From NCBI GenBank assembly GCA_020081605.1, contig JAHREC010000013.1, positions 4,030,001-4,094,000 on the forward strand: a DNA stretch of 64,000 bases, read 5' to 3'. The notes under the pieces are model-generated. The model worked only from the letters and a program-made list of their open reading frames with translations, was not told the DNA's origin and did no database searches. The position numbers were made by a program, and so were the translations under genes. This stretch comes from Albifimbria verrucaria (taxonomy: Eukaryota > Ascomycota > Sordariomycetes > Hypocreales > Stachybotryaceae). Positions 48,569 to 60,093 of this stretch are shown here, piece after piece (positions within the stretch are counted from its first letter, which is position 1; every line of letters starts with the position of its first letter).

Positions 48569-51500
48569 ATGTCTTTCTCCAACAGCAGCGGCGGCACCCT
48601 TGCGCTGCCCTCGCCAACTCACGCCCATACAATTGATGTGAGCTCCGCCGTCCGCACCCTGCGCCGCTCCATCTCGAGATCACCGTCTCGGTTCCTGTCC
48701 CGCACTGGCTCCAACAGCTGTGACAACACCAGGCAACCTTCGCCTCAGTCACCCTGCCGACGTTTTGGCGCGACTCCTCAGCAGCAGTCGTATCCTCTAC
48801 CGCCAGCCGTCACCCAGTCGGCTCCTCCCGCTGGCTCCTCAGCTCACGCCTCGACCCCGCATCAACCATTGACTTTCACGCCTCTACGACCTAGCCTTAA
48901 GCTTTCGCTTCGCTCTGCTAAGTCAGCAAAGTCATCAACCCCATCACGGCCACTGCGCTCCCGCACATCGCCTAGGAGCCCCTCAAGCGAGCTCTGAACA
49001 ACGTCTCCGACTCCGGCAACTCTCTCATATCAGCGACTCAGCCTCTCGCAGCCGTGCTCGACTCCCTAGCAGGCCAGGAAAACATCAATACTCAACCTAC
49101 CCCCACGGTTCAGAAGAGCTTGGATAAGCCCAACCGTCATAGCGTGCATCTTGATGTCTCTGGCGCATCTTCCCAGTACGCTTTCTTGAGGACTGCCAAC
49201 ACACCCAGCGCCTCCGATACCACCACCACCACCACCAACAACAACACCTACATGGTCCCGAGCACTGGCGCCTTGAAGCGCAGCGACGCGACGATGAACC
49301 TTGATCACCCTAATCAAGGCAGCCCTATGGCTAAGCGACGCAGCATGCATGGCGTCTCCAGCCTACCTGGGGCTCAAGATCTTAGCATCTTTGGGAATAC
49401 CGCTTCCGTATCTCAGAGCTTTGATATCCACGAAGACTCACCCGCCGAATACGAGCTGTCGAGTTTCAATGGTGTTCCTCTCCGCGATCAGCTACCCGTT
49501 GCTTCTCCAGTATCAAGCCTCCCGAAACGGACATCATCTCTTCGAAAGTCTACTTTGCAGCAGCGATATGGAGAGAAAACTTCATGGGGAAGACGAACTG
49601 GCGAGCGGCAGCTTGCGCAGATAAGTGCTGACCCATCGAGTCCTGCGCGCAACAGGCCGCGTCTGTCTTCCGACCACTTTCTACCTCCTCAGGTCGCCCG
49701 GGATGGGCCTTTGCTACGCCCAGTACTTCCTCCAACTCTACAACTTCGGGTCAACCCGAAAACAAGAGTCACCAGCCACACCCGCTCTCGAAGACTCTAA
49801 CTCCCTCGTCTTCTGGAAATAGTCTCACCGAAGTACCACCTTCTTATTTGCCTGTCAAGGTTACCGAGAAGTCCAAGCATCACCCTTTTTCTCGCTCGCT
49901 GCCTCTGAACGCAACGAGGCCCACCCCTCGCTCCTCTTACGACTCGTCCAAGGTTGTTGCTACACCTAATCGCTCTCAGAAGCTATGGCTTGGTGCTTTC
50001 AACTCGACAGGACTCATTTCCAAGGTCAACCGCAACCCCGAAGAAGAGGCCGATAAGAAGATTGCGCCTCCGGATACGCCTTGCAAGAAACACTCGAACC
50101 CATTCGCTACCTTCCCCCCTGCTGGCAGCGTGCTGAAGAAGAGAGGCAGCAATCGGTACTCGTTTGGTGGCCTCCCTTCAACTCCTTTCAAGTCAGCGGC
50201 TATGGACGCCCCAGACACATTTGGTAACCCGAGAAAAGGTTTGGGTATCTTCCAGCGCGGAAGTGCGTCGCGCAGCGCTCGTCGCGGTAGCGTTTTGAGC
50301 CTTGATGGCGAGGATCGCAGACTATTTGGCGAGATTGCAGAAGTACCAAACCCATCCGACAACGAAGCCCCCAACACCTACAAAGAACACTCTCACACCA
50401 AGTGCTAGCAATCTCAGTACCAAGTCGGTAGAAAGCCCCAGCGCGAACCGGACATTTGTGGCACCAATGTCAGCTGTCCGACCAGTCATCTCAAGGGAAT
50501 CAACTTCGAGCCCAGTTGATGGACGACGTACGCCACAGACTCCACGGGAAGGAGTTCTTCCTCTGGATACCAGCCGCTTGTCTATTTCGCAGGCTGCTGA
50601 TACCATGCCCCCGCCAGTAACCCCTACTACAGCCCGAGACTTCCGATCATCAGCCAGTATCTTCGTGACTCCTGTCAATGTTCGGACCAGCAACGTTGAT
50701 ATCGACGCCAGCTTGTACTCAAGGTTCGACAAGGTCGAGCAAATTGGCAAGGGCGAGTTCTCGACTGTATACCGTGTCACGCAGACAGATCATCGGTGCA
50801 CATTGGACATGACCACTACGACCCCGGTCACAGCCCTGGCCAGAGCCCTTCAAGAGGACAGATCTATGCAGTTAAGAAGAGTAAACACCCATACTACGGC
50901 CCTAAGGATCGCGAGGCCAAGCTTGGCGAAGTCCGTATCTTGCAGGCGCTGACGCACGCTGACCATGTGGTGCGTTATGTTGACGACTGGGAACACAACT
51001 TTCATCTCTATATTCAAACCGAATTTTGTGAGGAAGGAACACTTGATAAGTTTCTTTCCAACGTTGGTCGTGGAGGACGATTGGATGACTTCCGCATCTT
51101 CAAGATCCTCCAAGACCTTTGCTTGGTAAGTCTTATCTCACTGTCTAAGCAACCAATTTACTAACAATTACCCAGGGTTTGAAAGAGATTCATGACGCTG
51201 GCTTCATGCACCTTGATATGAAGCCTGCTAACATTCTGATTACTTTTGAAGGAGTGATCAAAATTGGCGATTTTGGACTAGCGCAGCCTTGCTCATCGGC
51301 ACACAGCGTGGACGTCGAGGGCGACCGTGAATACATGGCCCCAGAGATGCTAAAGGGAAAAGTTGGACAGCCCGCAGACATATTTTCTCTTGGTCTCATG
51401 ACATTGGAGGCTGCTGCTAACGTGGTGCTTCCTGACAATGGACCTACATGGATCGCCCTGAGATCGGGCGACCTCTCGGAAGTTCCAAGCCTTACATGGA

Positions 51501-51874
51501 ATGCCTCGAGCAATGTTGAACGTGATGTGGCAGGAAACCCTACTGAGTCGCATAGTTACGAATTCCAACGTAGCCAGTCTCGGGACGCGGCTGGCCTGTT
51601 CGGCTCTTTTAAGCGGTCTGAACTGCAGCAACCACCAGACTTCATGATCGATGCTTTGAACTCCAGCTCGCTGGATTCAATTGTTCGATGGATGACCACC
51701 CAGGAACCCTCAGAGCGACCGACTGTTGAGCAGGTTTTAGATCTGGAGGGTTTACGCTGGGTCTCAGAGCGCCGTAACGCACCGGCAACGGTCTATGAAG
51801 GCAACTGGGGACCTGCCGAATTATTTCCTATTTCAATCGCTATCGATAGCGATACCGAGATGACCGACGTTTGA
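48569..51874 (+). CDS. wee1: Wee1/Swe1-type protein kinase
   Basis: Inhibitory kinase for Cdc2/Cdk1, delaying mitosis. A Ser/Pro/Thr-rich N-terminal part of about 700 residues precedes the kinase domain: RFDKVEQIGKGEFSTVYRV (glycine loop), GQIYAVKKSKH (Lys), RYVDDWEHNFHLYIQTEFCE (hinge), HDAGFMHLDMKPANILIT (catalytic loop), KIGDFGLA and EGDREYMAPEMLKGK. The last form and the LDxKPAN loop are typical of Wee1. One intron (51126-51175) joins DLCL to GLKEIHDAGF. Frames break at 48979-48982 (CCCC), 49705-49707 (GGG), 50368-50372 (C run, net two) and 50795-50796 (GG). Repairs give SPLKRALNNV, GAFATPSTSS, the PTPTKNTLTP stretch and HRVHIGHDHYD, all open. The N-terminal SP/TP sites are probable CDK targets (inference). 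Confidence 0.95.
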
Positions 51875-53137
51875 GAAGCGAACGCTCGGAAGATTACTGA
51901 CGTTCCGACACCATACAACGACCAGAGAGGTTGGTGTCATATAATATTGTGTGACTTAATGGTGCTTGGAGGAGGAAAGATTGGGAATAATCCGCCCCGT
52001 GCTGGAAAGAGCACAAGTGGATATGTAAGGGCCGGCTCTTGGTATGGCGGTCGATGTTGAATCTACCGCACTTTACCAGGATCTTCGAACAATGACACGA
52101 TACGACGGTATTACGACATATGGATGGTATCAGCAGGTGGCTTTTTTTTTGTCTCTGGCGTTTCGTCTGAAAGGAAGAACTATTACGATTTGGAGGGTGA
52201 GAGGTGGTCTAAAGTTTTTGGAAGCATCATTATACCCCAAGGATCGGCCAGTGTTGCCCGCTTGTGGAGCGGCATTTCGTCCGAGCAACGATTCGGATGG
52301 AACTAAACGATTTGGCACATCAACCATCCTGATCCACGGAGTTTGAGCTCTGTGTGTTCATGTGCAAAGCTTGAGGAAGAGAAAGGGAAAGGGAAAAGGA
52401 AAGGGAAAGGAAGGCCTATAATACTGAGCCCGCATCGCTGCGAAGAATGTAGAGAGGCGATGGCAAGGGCGAGGTTCTACGAAAAGCTCTGAAGCACTGA
52501 CGGATAGAGCGAGAGCTTCAGCCAAGCGGCGACTGTCTCCTTGGAGGCGCTTGATTGCTTAGCTTCGAGAACTGAATGTAAAGATACTACACGGGGAAAT
52601 AGCGCATAGAACGGGGTGTGAAGCGAAGGAAAAAGGTTGGGCTCGCCGGACTTCAGCGGCATCGCGACGAAGGAGGCCGGGGATGCCTATCTGTCAGCAA
52701 TGGTTTTCTTACGACTAAATGGGCATGAACATGTTATGACAATAGAAGATATCTGCTGCAGAAATAAGAAATGTAATCATATGCTATTGAAATCTGGTGA
52801 TGAGTGACTTGTGCCTCGTGATCGGAGACGTGGTGAGACCTGAGCCTAGCCGCACATGCCCATGTGAGTGACTAATTGGTAGTATGGGCCAAGCTTAGAT
52901 AAGGCTCCTGTACGGTATCAACTCCAACCAAGTGAGGGTTGTTGAGATGCAACTTCCCATATGAACTTGAATGCTCAACAACAAACACTGCTGTCGAGAT
53001 TTCAGGATCTTTGACCATTTCTAACCCCACGACAGGCGGCCAAAAACACATCTTGCGAGTACGCTACCGGCCTACATTGACAAAGGACAAGCGGGGTCCC
53101 GTGTCTACATCATCGCCTTAGACTCAAGTTGACCACC
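51875..53137. other. Intergenic spacer
   Basis: 3' flank of the kinase gene and upstream region of the oxidoreductase gene. A purine-only tract (gaaaggg repeats, about 52372-52417) is the only notable element. Confidence 0.55.
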
Positions 53138-54700
53138 ATGACGATCGCCACCCTGCGCGGCGGCCAGGCAGATCTGCCGTCATCCGAGAGCACGGCGTCG
53201 TACTGGCATACCGATCCCTCAGAAAAGCTACTAGGTCATCGATCCACCTCGGAGCTTCCAGTCGAGGCTGACGTTGTCATCGTTGGGAGTGGCATCACTG
53301 GTGCCTTTGCTGCTCGGGAGCTTGTGAAAGGCGGGCGGAGTGTACTTCTTCTGGAGGCGAGGGAGGCGTGCTGGGGTGCCACTGGAAGGGTAAGTCCTTT
53401 TTATGAATATGTGATGGGAACGCGCTGCTGCGTCTTGTCTATGGTTGAGATGGCGACCTTTGGCTGACGAGTACATGAATATTCTGTGTTTCTTCAGAAC
53501 GGCGGACACTGCCAGCCTATCATCTACGCATCTTTACCTCATATTGCGCGTTTCGAGCTCGCCACCTTTGACTTCCTCCAAGGCCTTGTTGCTGAAAACA
53601 ACATCCCTTGTGACTGGCGCACCGTCGGAGGCGTGCATCGTCTTGAGACAGAAGAGCTTGCTTACCTCGCGGCCCAGCACCTCGCCCGCCTTCAGAAACG
53701 ACACCCAGACCTCGCGGCAAAGGCAAGGCTTGTCAAGGACAAGGCGGAGCTAGAAAGCCTGCGAGTCACCAACGCTGCAGCGGCGGTTTTCCAGCCTTCT
53801 GCTGCAAGGCTATGGCCGTACAAGCTTGTGGCATGGGTGCTTGAGCAGCTTCTTGCCAAAGGCTCTTCCAAGTTCAACCTTCAAACTACTACGCCGGTGA
53901 CACATCTTCAACGGGTCTCTGCTTCGTCTCAGCCGCATGAAGGCGAGGCGTCGTGGATTGTTCATACACCACGAGGTCAGGTTGCTGCTCGCCATGTCTT
54001 GCTTGCAACTAACGGCTACACATCACATCTGCTGCCAACTATGTCGCGTCTTCTCGTTCCTGTGAGAGGACAGGTTTGCGCTTTACGCCCGCCACCGCCC
54101 TGCCGTCCTTTGGATCATAGCTACGCATGGGTGTCGAACTTGAGCGACAATTATCTTATCCAAGCTGCAAACGATACTGATGGACAGGTTCTGATTTTGG
54201 GAGGAGAGCGGATCGGCGCGCCGGGAGGAGATGTGGGTGTGACTCGCGACGATGAGGTGGTTCCTGAGGTTGGCCGACGTCTACGCCATGCCTTACATGA
54301 TGCCGTTGCACTCATACCCTCCAACGGCAATACCTCATCAGAGAAGGAGAGGGAACCAGACTCTCTGAAGGCGTCACACGAGTGGACAGGCATCATGGGA
54401 TTCACACCGGACGACCATCCCTGGGTCGGACGTGTGACATCGACACTCCTTGGTGGCGATGACAAGGATGCTCAAGGCTTGTGGATCTGCGCTGGATATA
54501 CGGGCCACGGCATGCCGAGAGCAGCACTATGTGCGGTTGCCGTGGCAGAGATGATCCTGGGACGTAAGGCAACTGTGGAACTTCCTGACGAATTCCGCGT
54601 GAGCGACCACCGGATTGAGAAGGGTATGAAGGCTGAGGGCGTAGGAGCGAGCTGCGTCGAACAAACAATGCTGGAGGAAATTTTGAAGGCGGAATACTAG
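53138..54700 (+). CDS. FAD-dependent oxidoreductase (DAO family)
   Basis: Flavoprotein that oxidises an amine or amino-acid-like substrate; the substrate is unknown. Two exons, 53138-53389 and 53498-54700, give 484 residues with no frame break. The FAD Rossmann motif is ADVVIVGSGITGAFAARELV with the acidic end LLLEARE. The junction GATGR/NGGHCQP matches the conserved GRNGG(H/Q) loop of DAO proteins. Later come HVLLATNGYTSHLLP, LVPVRGQV, and the C-terminal FAD-binding piece GLWICAGYTGHGMPRA. There is no signal peptide, so it is probably cytosolic. The stop is 358 bp from that of the CoA-ligase-like gene on the other strand. Confidence 0.92.
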
Positions 54701-55058
54701 ATCAAAGATGATTTGTTGTACCTGGCAGCTTGATGGCGCGGGTAGAATGAGAGACACATTTGAGATATTCTGTTGTAAGCAGACAGAAACATGAATGTAG
54801 TTTGGAGGGACTGTAGATGAAAGGCAGTATATACGAATGCTCTATTGGCAGAGTGGTCTAGTCATGTCTCTCTATTGAGGACCCATTTTGTGAACGCATA
54901 CATGGCAGATCTTTGAAATAGTTTGGGAATACATTTGATATCTGTTTCAGTCTTCATGTCTATCACCTCATCTTGTATGAGATATCCTGTTCTTAGTTAC
55001 CCACAAGCTTTATTAACGTATTATTCAAGCATGTGCCCTACGAAGAACACCTATCAAA
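54701..55058. other. Convergent 3' spacer
   Basis: Shared 3' region of the oxidoreductase and CoA-ligase-like genes. Nothing else seen. Confidence 0.55.
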
Positions 55059-56955
55059 TTAAATCCTTGGTCGAGTAGCAAGTTCTTGTTTCGCCCGTTC
55101 GCGGAGGATCTTTCTCAAAATCTTGCCCGACTATAGGTATATGTTAGTCTGTTTCGTTCAAAGTAGATCGAAAAGGGTAGAATCCAATAACGCAAGTCTA
55201 GAATCGTACCGGGTTCTTGGGAATGGCATTTGTAAAGACAACTCCGCCACTCAACCACTTATAACGCACGACACGCTCCGCAAGCCACGAGGAGATTTCA
55301 TCTTCCGATGTGGTAGCTCCAGGTCGCCTGACTATATACGCTCGGGGAGTTCCTCTGTACCAACGACAGCGCCAACCACGGCAGCATCAATCACGTCGTT
55401 GCGTTCGACGAGGAGGGCTTCGAGTTCAGCTGGGGCGACCTGATGCCCATTTACCTTGATTAGCTCTTTGAAACGGTCAACGATGTGGAAGAGCGTGCCG
55501 GTGGCGTATTCCTCGACGTACGCAACGTCTCCCGTGCGAAGCCATTCTGTACCCCTTCGTCTGATACGAACGCCTCTCTCGTGGCGCTCGGATTGTGCCA
55601 GTAGCCACGCATGACATTTGGCCCTGATATCCAGAGCTCTCCCGGGACCATGGCCTCCGTGATGTCTCGCCCAGTCGTTGGATCAACGAGACGTGCCTTG
55701 CAGTTAGGCATAAGTTCGCCCACCCCGGACTTGAAGGCCTATTCGGATCCCACGCAATAGCTGTGCAAGTTACTTCGGTCATACCCCATCCTTGTCGAAG
55801 CTTCGTATCCTTTCGATTCAGCAGTCTGTTGATTTCCTTCTGCGTGTCTACAGCTAGCGGTGCTGCCCCGGAACCCAGCATATCGAGGCTTGATAGATCA
55901 GCCTGTTGTGCCAATGGGTGTTTCGTCATCAGCACCAATACCGGAGGCACAGCCATCAGTTTTGTTATGTGGAAGTTTTGCACATGTGAGAGCATTTTGA
56001 CGAGGTCAAACTTCTGCATGATGTAGATTGGGATCCGTTCATAAGGAAGGCTGGTGATGAAGTAGCCTTGGCTGAAGGCATGGTACATGGGCAAGAAGCA
56101 CAGCGCAGCTGCATTCCTGTTCCTCGCCTCATATTCGGGATGGAGTTGGTTCAGTGCTACTACACCAACACCATTTGCGACAATGTTGTAGTGGGTTATC
56201 TCGACCCCTTTAGGGAGACCAGTCTGCATATATTAGTAATTTTGTGGAAATCGTAGGTCTAAAGTACCTACTGTGCCAGAACTGTAATTCAGAGTGCAAG
56301 TGGTGGTCCGAGGATCTGCTGGCTCATCCCAAATGAAGGCTTGGCCTTCATCACGGGATGCTAGGAGATCTGTCCAATGGCGAAGTCCACCATGTTCCTT
56401 GTATGCCTTGCTTGTTACATCTAACGGGTCTGCATCCATTATGAATACCTGATCTTGGTTCATACCAACAACTTTGGCTGCCGATAAAGCCGTGTCAAGG
56501 TGATAACGTCCCGCAATCATGAATGTGGCTTGGCTGTCTTGGAGTTGAAATGCCAATTCATGGGCAGAGAATCCAGGACTGGCACCAGTAAAGACACCGC
56601 ATGCCATCCAAATGCCGAGAACCATAGGTGGGTAAAAGATACTGTTACCGGCAAAGAGCAGAACCCGATCTCCTGGCCGCAGCCCCTGTTTCAGCAAACC
56701 TAGAGCAATACGCTTGGCCAGCAGACATGCTTCTGCAAAGGTAAGGAAATGCGTTCCAGGGCTGTCACTATCAATCCATGCTTTCCGATGTAGATCCTCT
56801 GTTGAAAGAGAACTGAACACCCATTTCTGAACCGAACACAGGGGTATTTCTGCTTGAAATCGAGACTTGATGGATGCTTCTCGAGGGCGTAGTTGTTGCT
56901 TGGTCTGCTCCGCATCCATACTGATGAGGCCAGGCGAGGAGCGATACGGCGCCAT
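55059..56955 (-). CDS. 4-coumarate-CoA-ligase-like acyl-CoA synthetase (AMP-binding)
   Basis: Adenylate-forming enzyme joining an aromatic or fatty acid to CoA. Motifs in order: [20 protein letters not shown], the P-loop YSSGT/TGLPKGV (split by intron 56224-56271), [86 protein letters not shown], and [16 protein letters not shown] with the C-terminal catalytic Lys. A last intron lies at 55131-55209. Frames break at 55723-55726, 55552-55555 and 55344-55347 (all runs of four). One base each restores [20 protein letters not shown] and [10 protein letters not shown]. The C-terminus TRPRI is not a peroxisomal signal. The start at 56955 (MAPYRSS) could instead be 56919 (MDAEQTK). The acid substrate cannot be told. 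Confidence 0.92.
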
Positions 56956-58830
56956 AGTAGCACAGGTGATGCTTGCAGCAGCACCAAGACAGACTCCTGC
57001 CTACGTGAAGTTTGAAGACCATGCAGGAAGAGAAAAAGGGGAATGCAAGAGGTGGTTCTCAAGCGGTTGCTTTTGTAAAGGACGCCACCGCTCATTGCAT
57101 GCCTTGAACAGCCCATAAGATTACTGTATAATATGCATATACCGTTAGCGAGTTTCCGGGAACAAGCAATCACTGTTTCTGTAGACTGATTCGCAGGTCC
57201 CAAGCTGTGGCGCTGAGGGCACATAAGTTCAGGGCTTTCATATAGATGGCAGCCACACGGCTCGCTCGACATTGTTATCGACTAAGTGATTCGTTAAAAG
57301 TAGATAGCGATCAAACTGTGAGATACACTGGCAGCGGTTCGCCATGATGCCTTCATCGCGTCGGCTTTTGGATCAACTTCATGCAGTTACCTCCAATGTC
57401 TGACCTTCGTGGTGAATCGGCCTCTGGATCATTGATGCGATGTGTATACAACTTAGCAAAGGCCAAGAGTATCTGTGTGAAAGCCACACATTACACCGGG
57501 CTATTGTGACATGTAGATTGGCAGCTTGTCCCACCTAAGGATCAAAGACATCGTCAACAGCCGAAGCTTGTGCTTCGCCCACAAGGCCACTCCACTCGCA
57601 TTAACTTACATACGTCTCGGGTAGTGAGCGAAAGACGGATAACGGAGAGTTAAGTAAGCTTATATTATTGGGGTCCTCTATTCCCTATGATTCAGATTGG
57701 GACTCTTTGGGCTGATGGGTATTATAGCCGCCGCAGGCTACAGCCAAAGTAGCCGATATCGCCCTGTTAACGAAAGGCTTTTGGGTAGCACGAAGGTTGA
57801 CTGGCTTCGTCCTCGGGATTTAGTCCTGCTGTCACACGTACTTGAACATAATGTGATCAAAGGTTGGCTGGTCACACCCTCGTCTGGGCTGACTACCAGC
57901 GGACATTTGGCATGACCGAATAACCAAACATGCTTGCCTTTACCCTTGCTGACGACCATGATCTTAGGAACGGACTTTGAAAGAAATCACGGACAAAGAC
58001 TGGATCTGGACACTGGCGGTGGTGTATGGCTGCTATTGGCGTCTCTGACTTGTGCATGCTCGGCTAGAAGGGATAAACAAAACTGACGAGCCTCGTTAGC
58101 GGTAGAGACGTGCAACCTTGGCCATGAAAACCACTACGAAGCTCAAGTAAGCGAGAATACAGAAAAGGAATGCAGCTAATGCCCATGTTTCACACGTCTC
58201 GGAGTATATTCACTGTGTGCTCTCCGGATGCGTGGGCTGATGGTGAGGCGTGATGAATCTTGTACTACTAGTGTAGTAGCGGTCAAATAATAGGCGAGTC
58301 ACAGGTTGGAAACTTTTCCAATAAGCTGATCCTACTATTGAATATTTGCCATCAGCTTAGGTCGCTAATCATTGAATTCTGTTAGACACCATCAATTACA
58401 TTTCACAGCCCGTCGTGTCGTGCTTCTCGTTGATCAAGGCCACGCAGCTATGAGGCGTCGTGTTGAGGCAGAAAGATGACAACGTCGTGACATGGGAGCT
58501 TGGTTGGATTGTGATCCGAACGAATCATTCATCAGAAGAATTGAATATGTTAAAGACAAAAGAGCTTCATGGCTATCTGGTTTAGAGAGGCACAGCCAGA
58601 GAGAGAGGCAGAGGCACAGAGAGGGTAGGTCTTGAAGCCAGCCTCGAGACCTCGGGCTGTTGCCGAGATTCAGCCGACACAGCCAATCATAGCTTCGTAT
58701 TTTGCAAGCAATTCCCCAATGGCAAATGCCCTTCTCGACGACGTATCTGGAGCTTCCTCTGCATCCTCATCGACCACCTTTCCACTCCGCCCGACGATCC
58801 CGCCATTGATCCGTCCCTCAATCATCCACA
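56956..58830. other. Intergenic spacer between divergent genes
   Basis: Upstream regions of the CoA-ligase-like gene (-) and the complex I subunit gene (+). I see no gene. A purine-rich stretch with gagag/cacagag repeats occurs at about 58585-58627. Confidence 0.5.
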
Positions 58831-59876
58831 ATGGCGAGCAAGCTCACTCCTCCTCTTCCGGTCCGCCGTCCGCGCTGCCGCCCCGCGCGTCGCTCGCCCT
58901 AGCTTCCAGACCCGCGCCTTCTCCTCACATCATGCCGTTCGAGCGCTACCCTCAATGTGGTACGTCCGTCTGTTCCCGTCTGCCCCTTCCAGCTCTGGAT
59001 CGTGCGCGTCGTTATGTAGCGGGCCATTGGCCTGTGAAGCCCACGCCGAGCGCCCGTCCGGTGCAGCAGACGACCCGGACTGAAGCCTAGCTAACGAGAA
59101 GCCTTCCGCCAGCACCGAAACACCCCGAGAACAACCCCGATATCCCGTTCAAGTTCAACGCCGAGAATGAGAAGGTCATTGCCGAGATCCTGAAGCGTTA
59201 TCCTCCCCAGTACAAGAAGGCCGCCGTCATGCCCATCCTCGATCTCGGCCAGCGTCAGCACGGATTTACCAGCATTAGCGTCATGAACGAGGTTGCTCGT
59301 CTCCTCGAAATGCCCCCAATGCGCGTCTACGAGGTTGCCTCTTTCTACACCATGTACAACCGCGACCCCGTAGGCAAGTTCCACGTCCAGGCATGCACGA
59401 CGGTACGTTCCCTTGACGCTCCACCAGCGTCCCCAAATGCCCTTTGAGGGATTCTGGCGACGCGCTCATCAATCGAGCATCTGAAACAAGGCACGAGCTA
59501 ACCGTCACAGACTCCTTGCCAGCTGGGTGGCTGCGGCTCTGATGCCATCGTCAAGGCCATCACCAAGCACCTCGGCATTAAGCAGGGCGAGACCACCGCC
59601 GACGGCCTGTTCACCTTCATCGAGGTCGAGTGCCTCGGTGCCTGCGTCAACGCCCCCATGGTCCAGATCAACGACGAATACTACGAGGACCTTACTCCCG
59701 AAACCACCGTCCAGCTTCTCGACGCTCTGAAGGCGAGCGCCTCCGCTACCAGCAGCAACATCAAGATGCCCAAGGCTGGCCCCATGACCGGAAGACAGAC
59801 GTGCGAGAACTCCGCTGGCCAGACGAACCTGTTGGACGAGCCTTGGGGTGTAGAGAAGACGAGGTCGGACCTGTAG
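58831..59876 (+). CDS. nuo-24: NADH:ubiquinone oxidoreductase 24 kDa subunit (complex I, NDUFV2/NuoE)
   Basis: Matrix-arm subunit carrying the N1a [2Fe-2S] cluster. Exons are 58831-58959, 59113-59402 and 59511-59876. A mitochondrial presequence (MASKLT, then [28 protein letters not shown]) precedes the mature protein: [60 protein letters not shown]. The cluster ligands are C-x4-C in [14 protein letters not shown] (joined across the second intron) and C-x3-C in [15 protein letters not shown]. Exon 1 is frame-disturbed twice (after MASKLT and near 58945), and exon 2 starts with a missing C in the run about 59123-59126. One C there gives HRNTPENNPD, the expected mature start. The third exon is intact. 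Confidence 0.94.
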
Positions 59877-60093
59877 ACTACTGATACTGATAAAGGGTGT
59901 ACGTGTGTGATTTTTGGACGCCGATGATGGGATTGTACATAAAATGAAGCTTGCGTTTGAAAATGCCACACGGTATAGACAATTTTGGGATTTAAGGCCA
60001 TGAATCGTGTTTTCATATCAAGTGAGGTGATACAGAAAAAGCTCGCTCGGTACATTCTTGTGCCTAAATGGCTACCCAGCATCCATCCAATTC

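Noticed and set aside
52030..52346. ORFs of 60-100 codons after the kinase gene
   Set aside because: They are in the kinase 3' flank, begin far from any promoter-like sequence and resemble no family.
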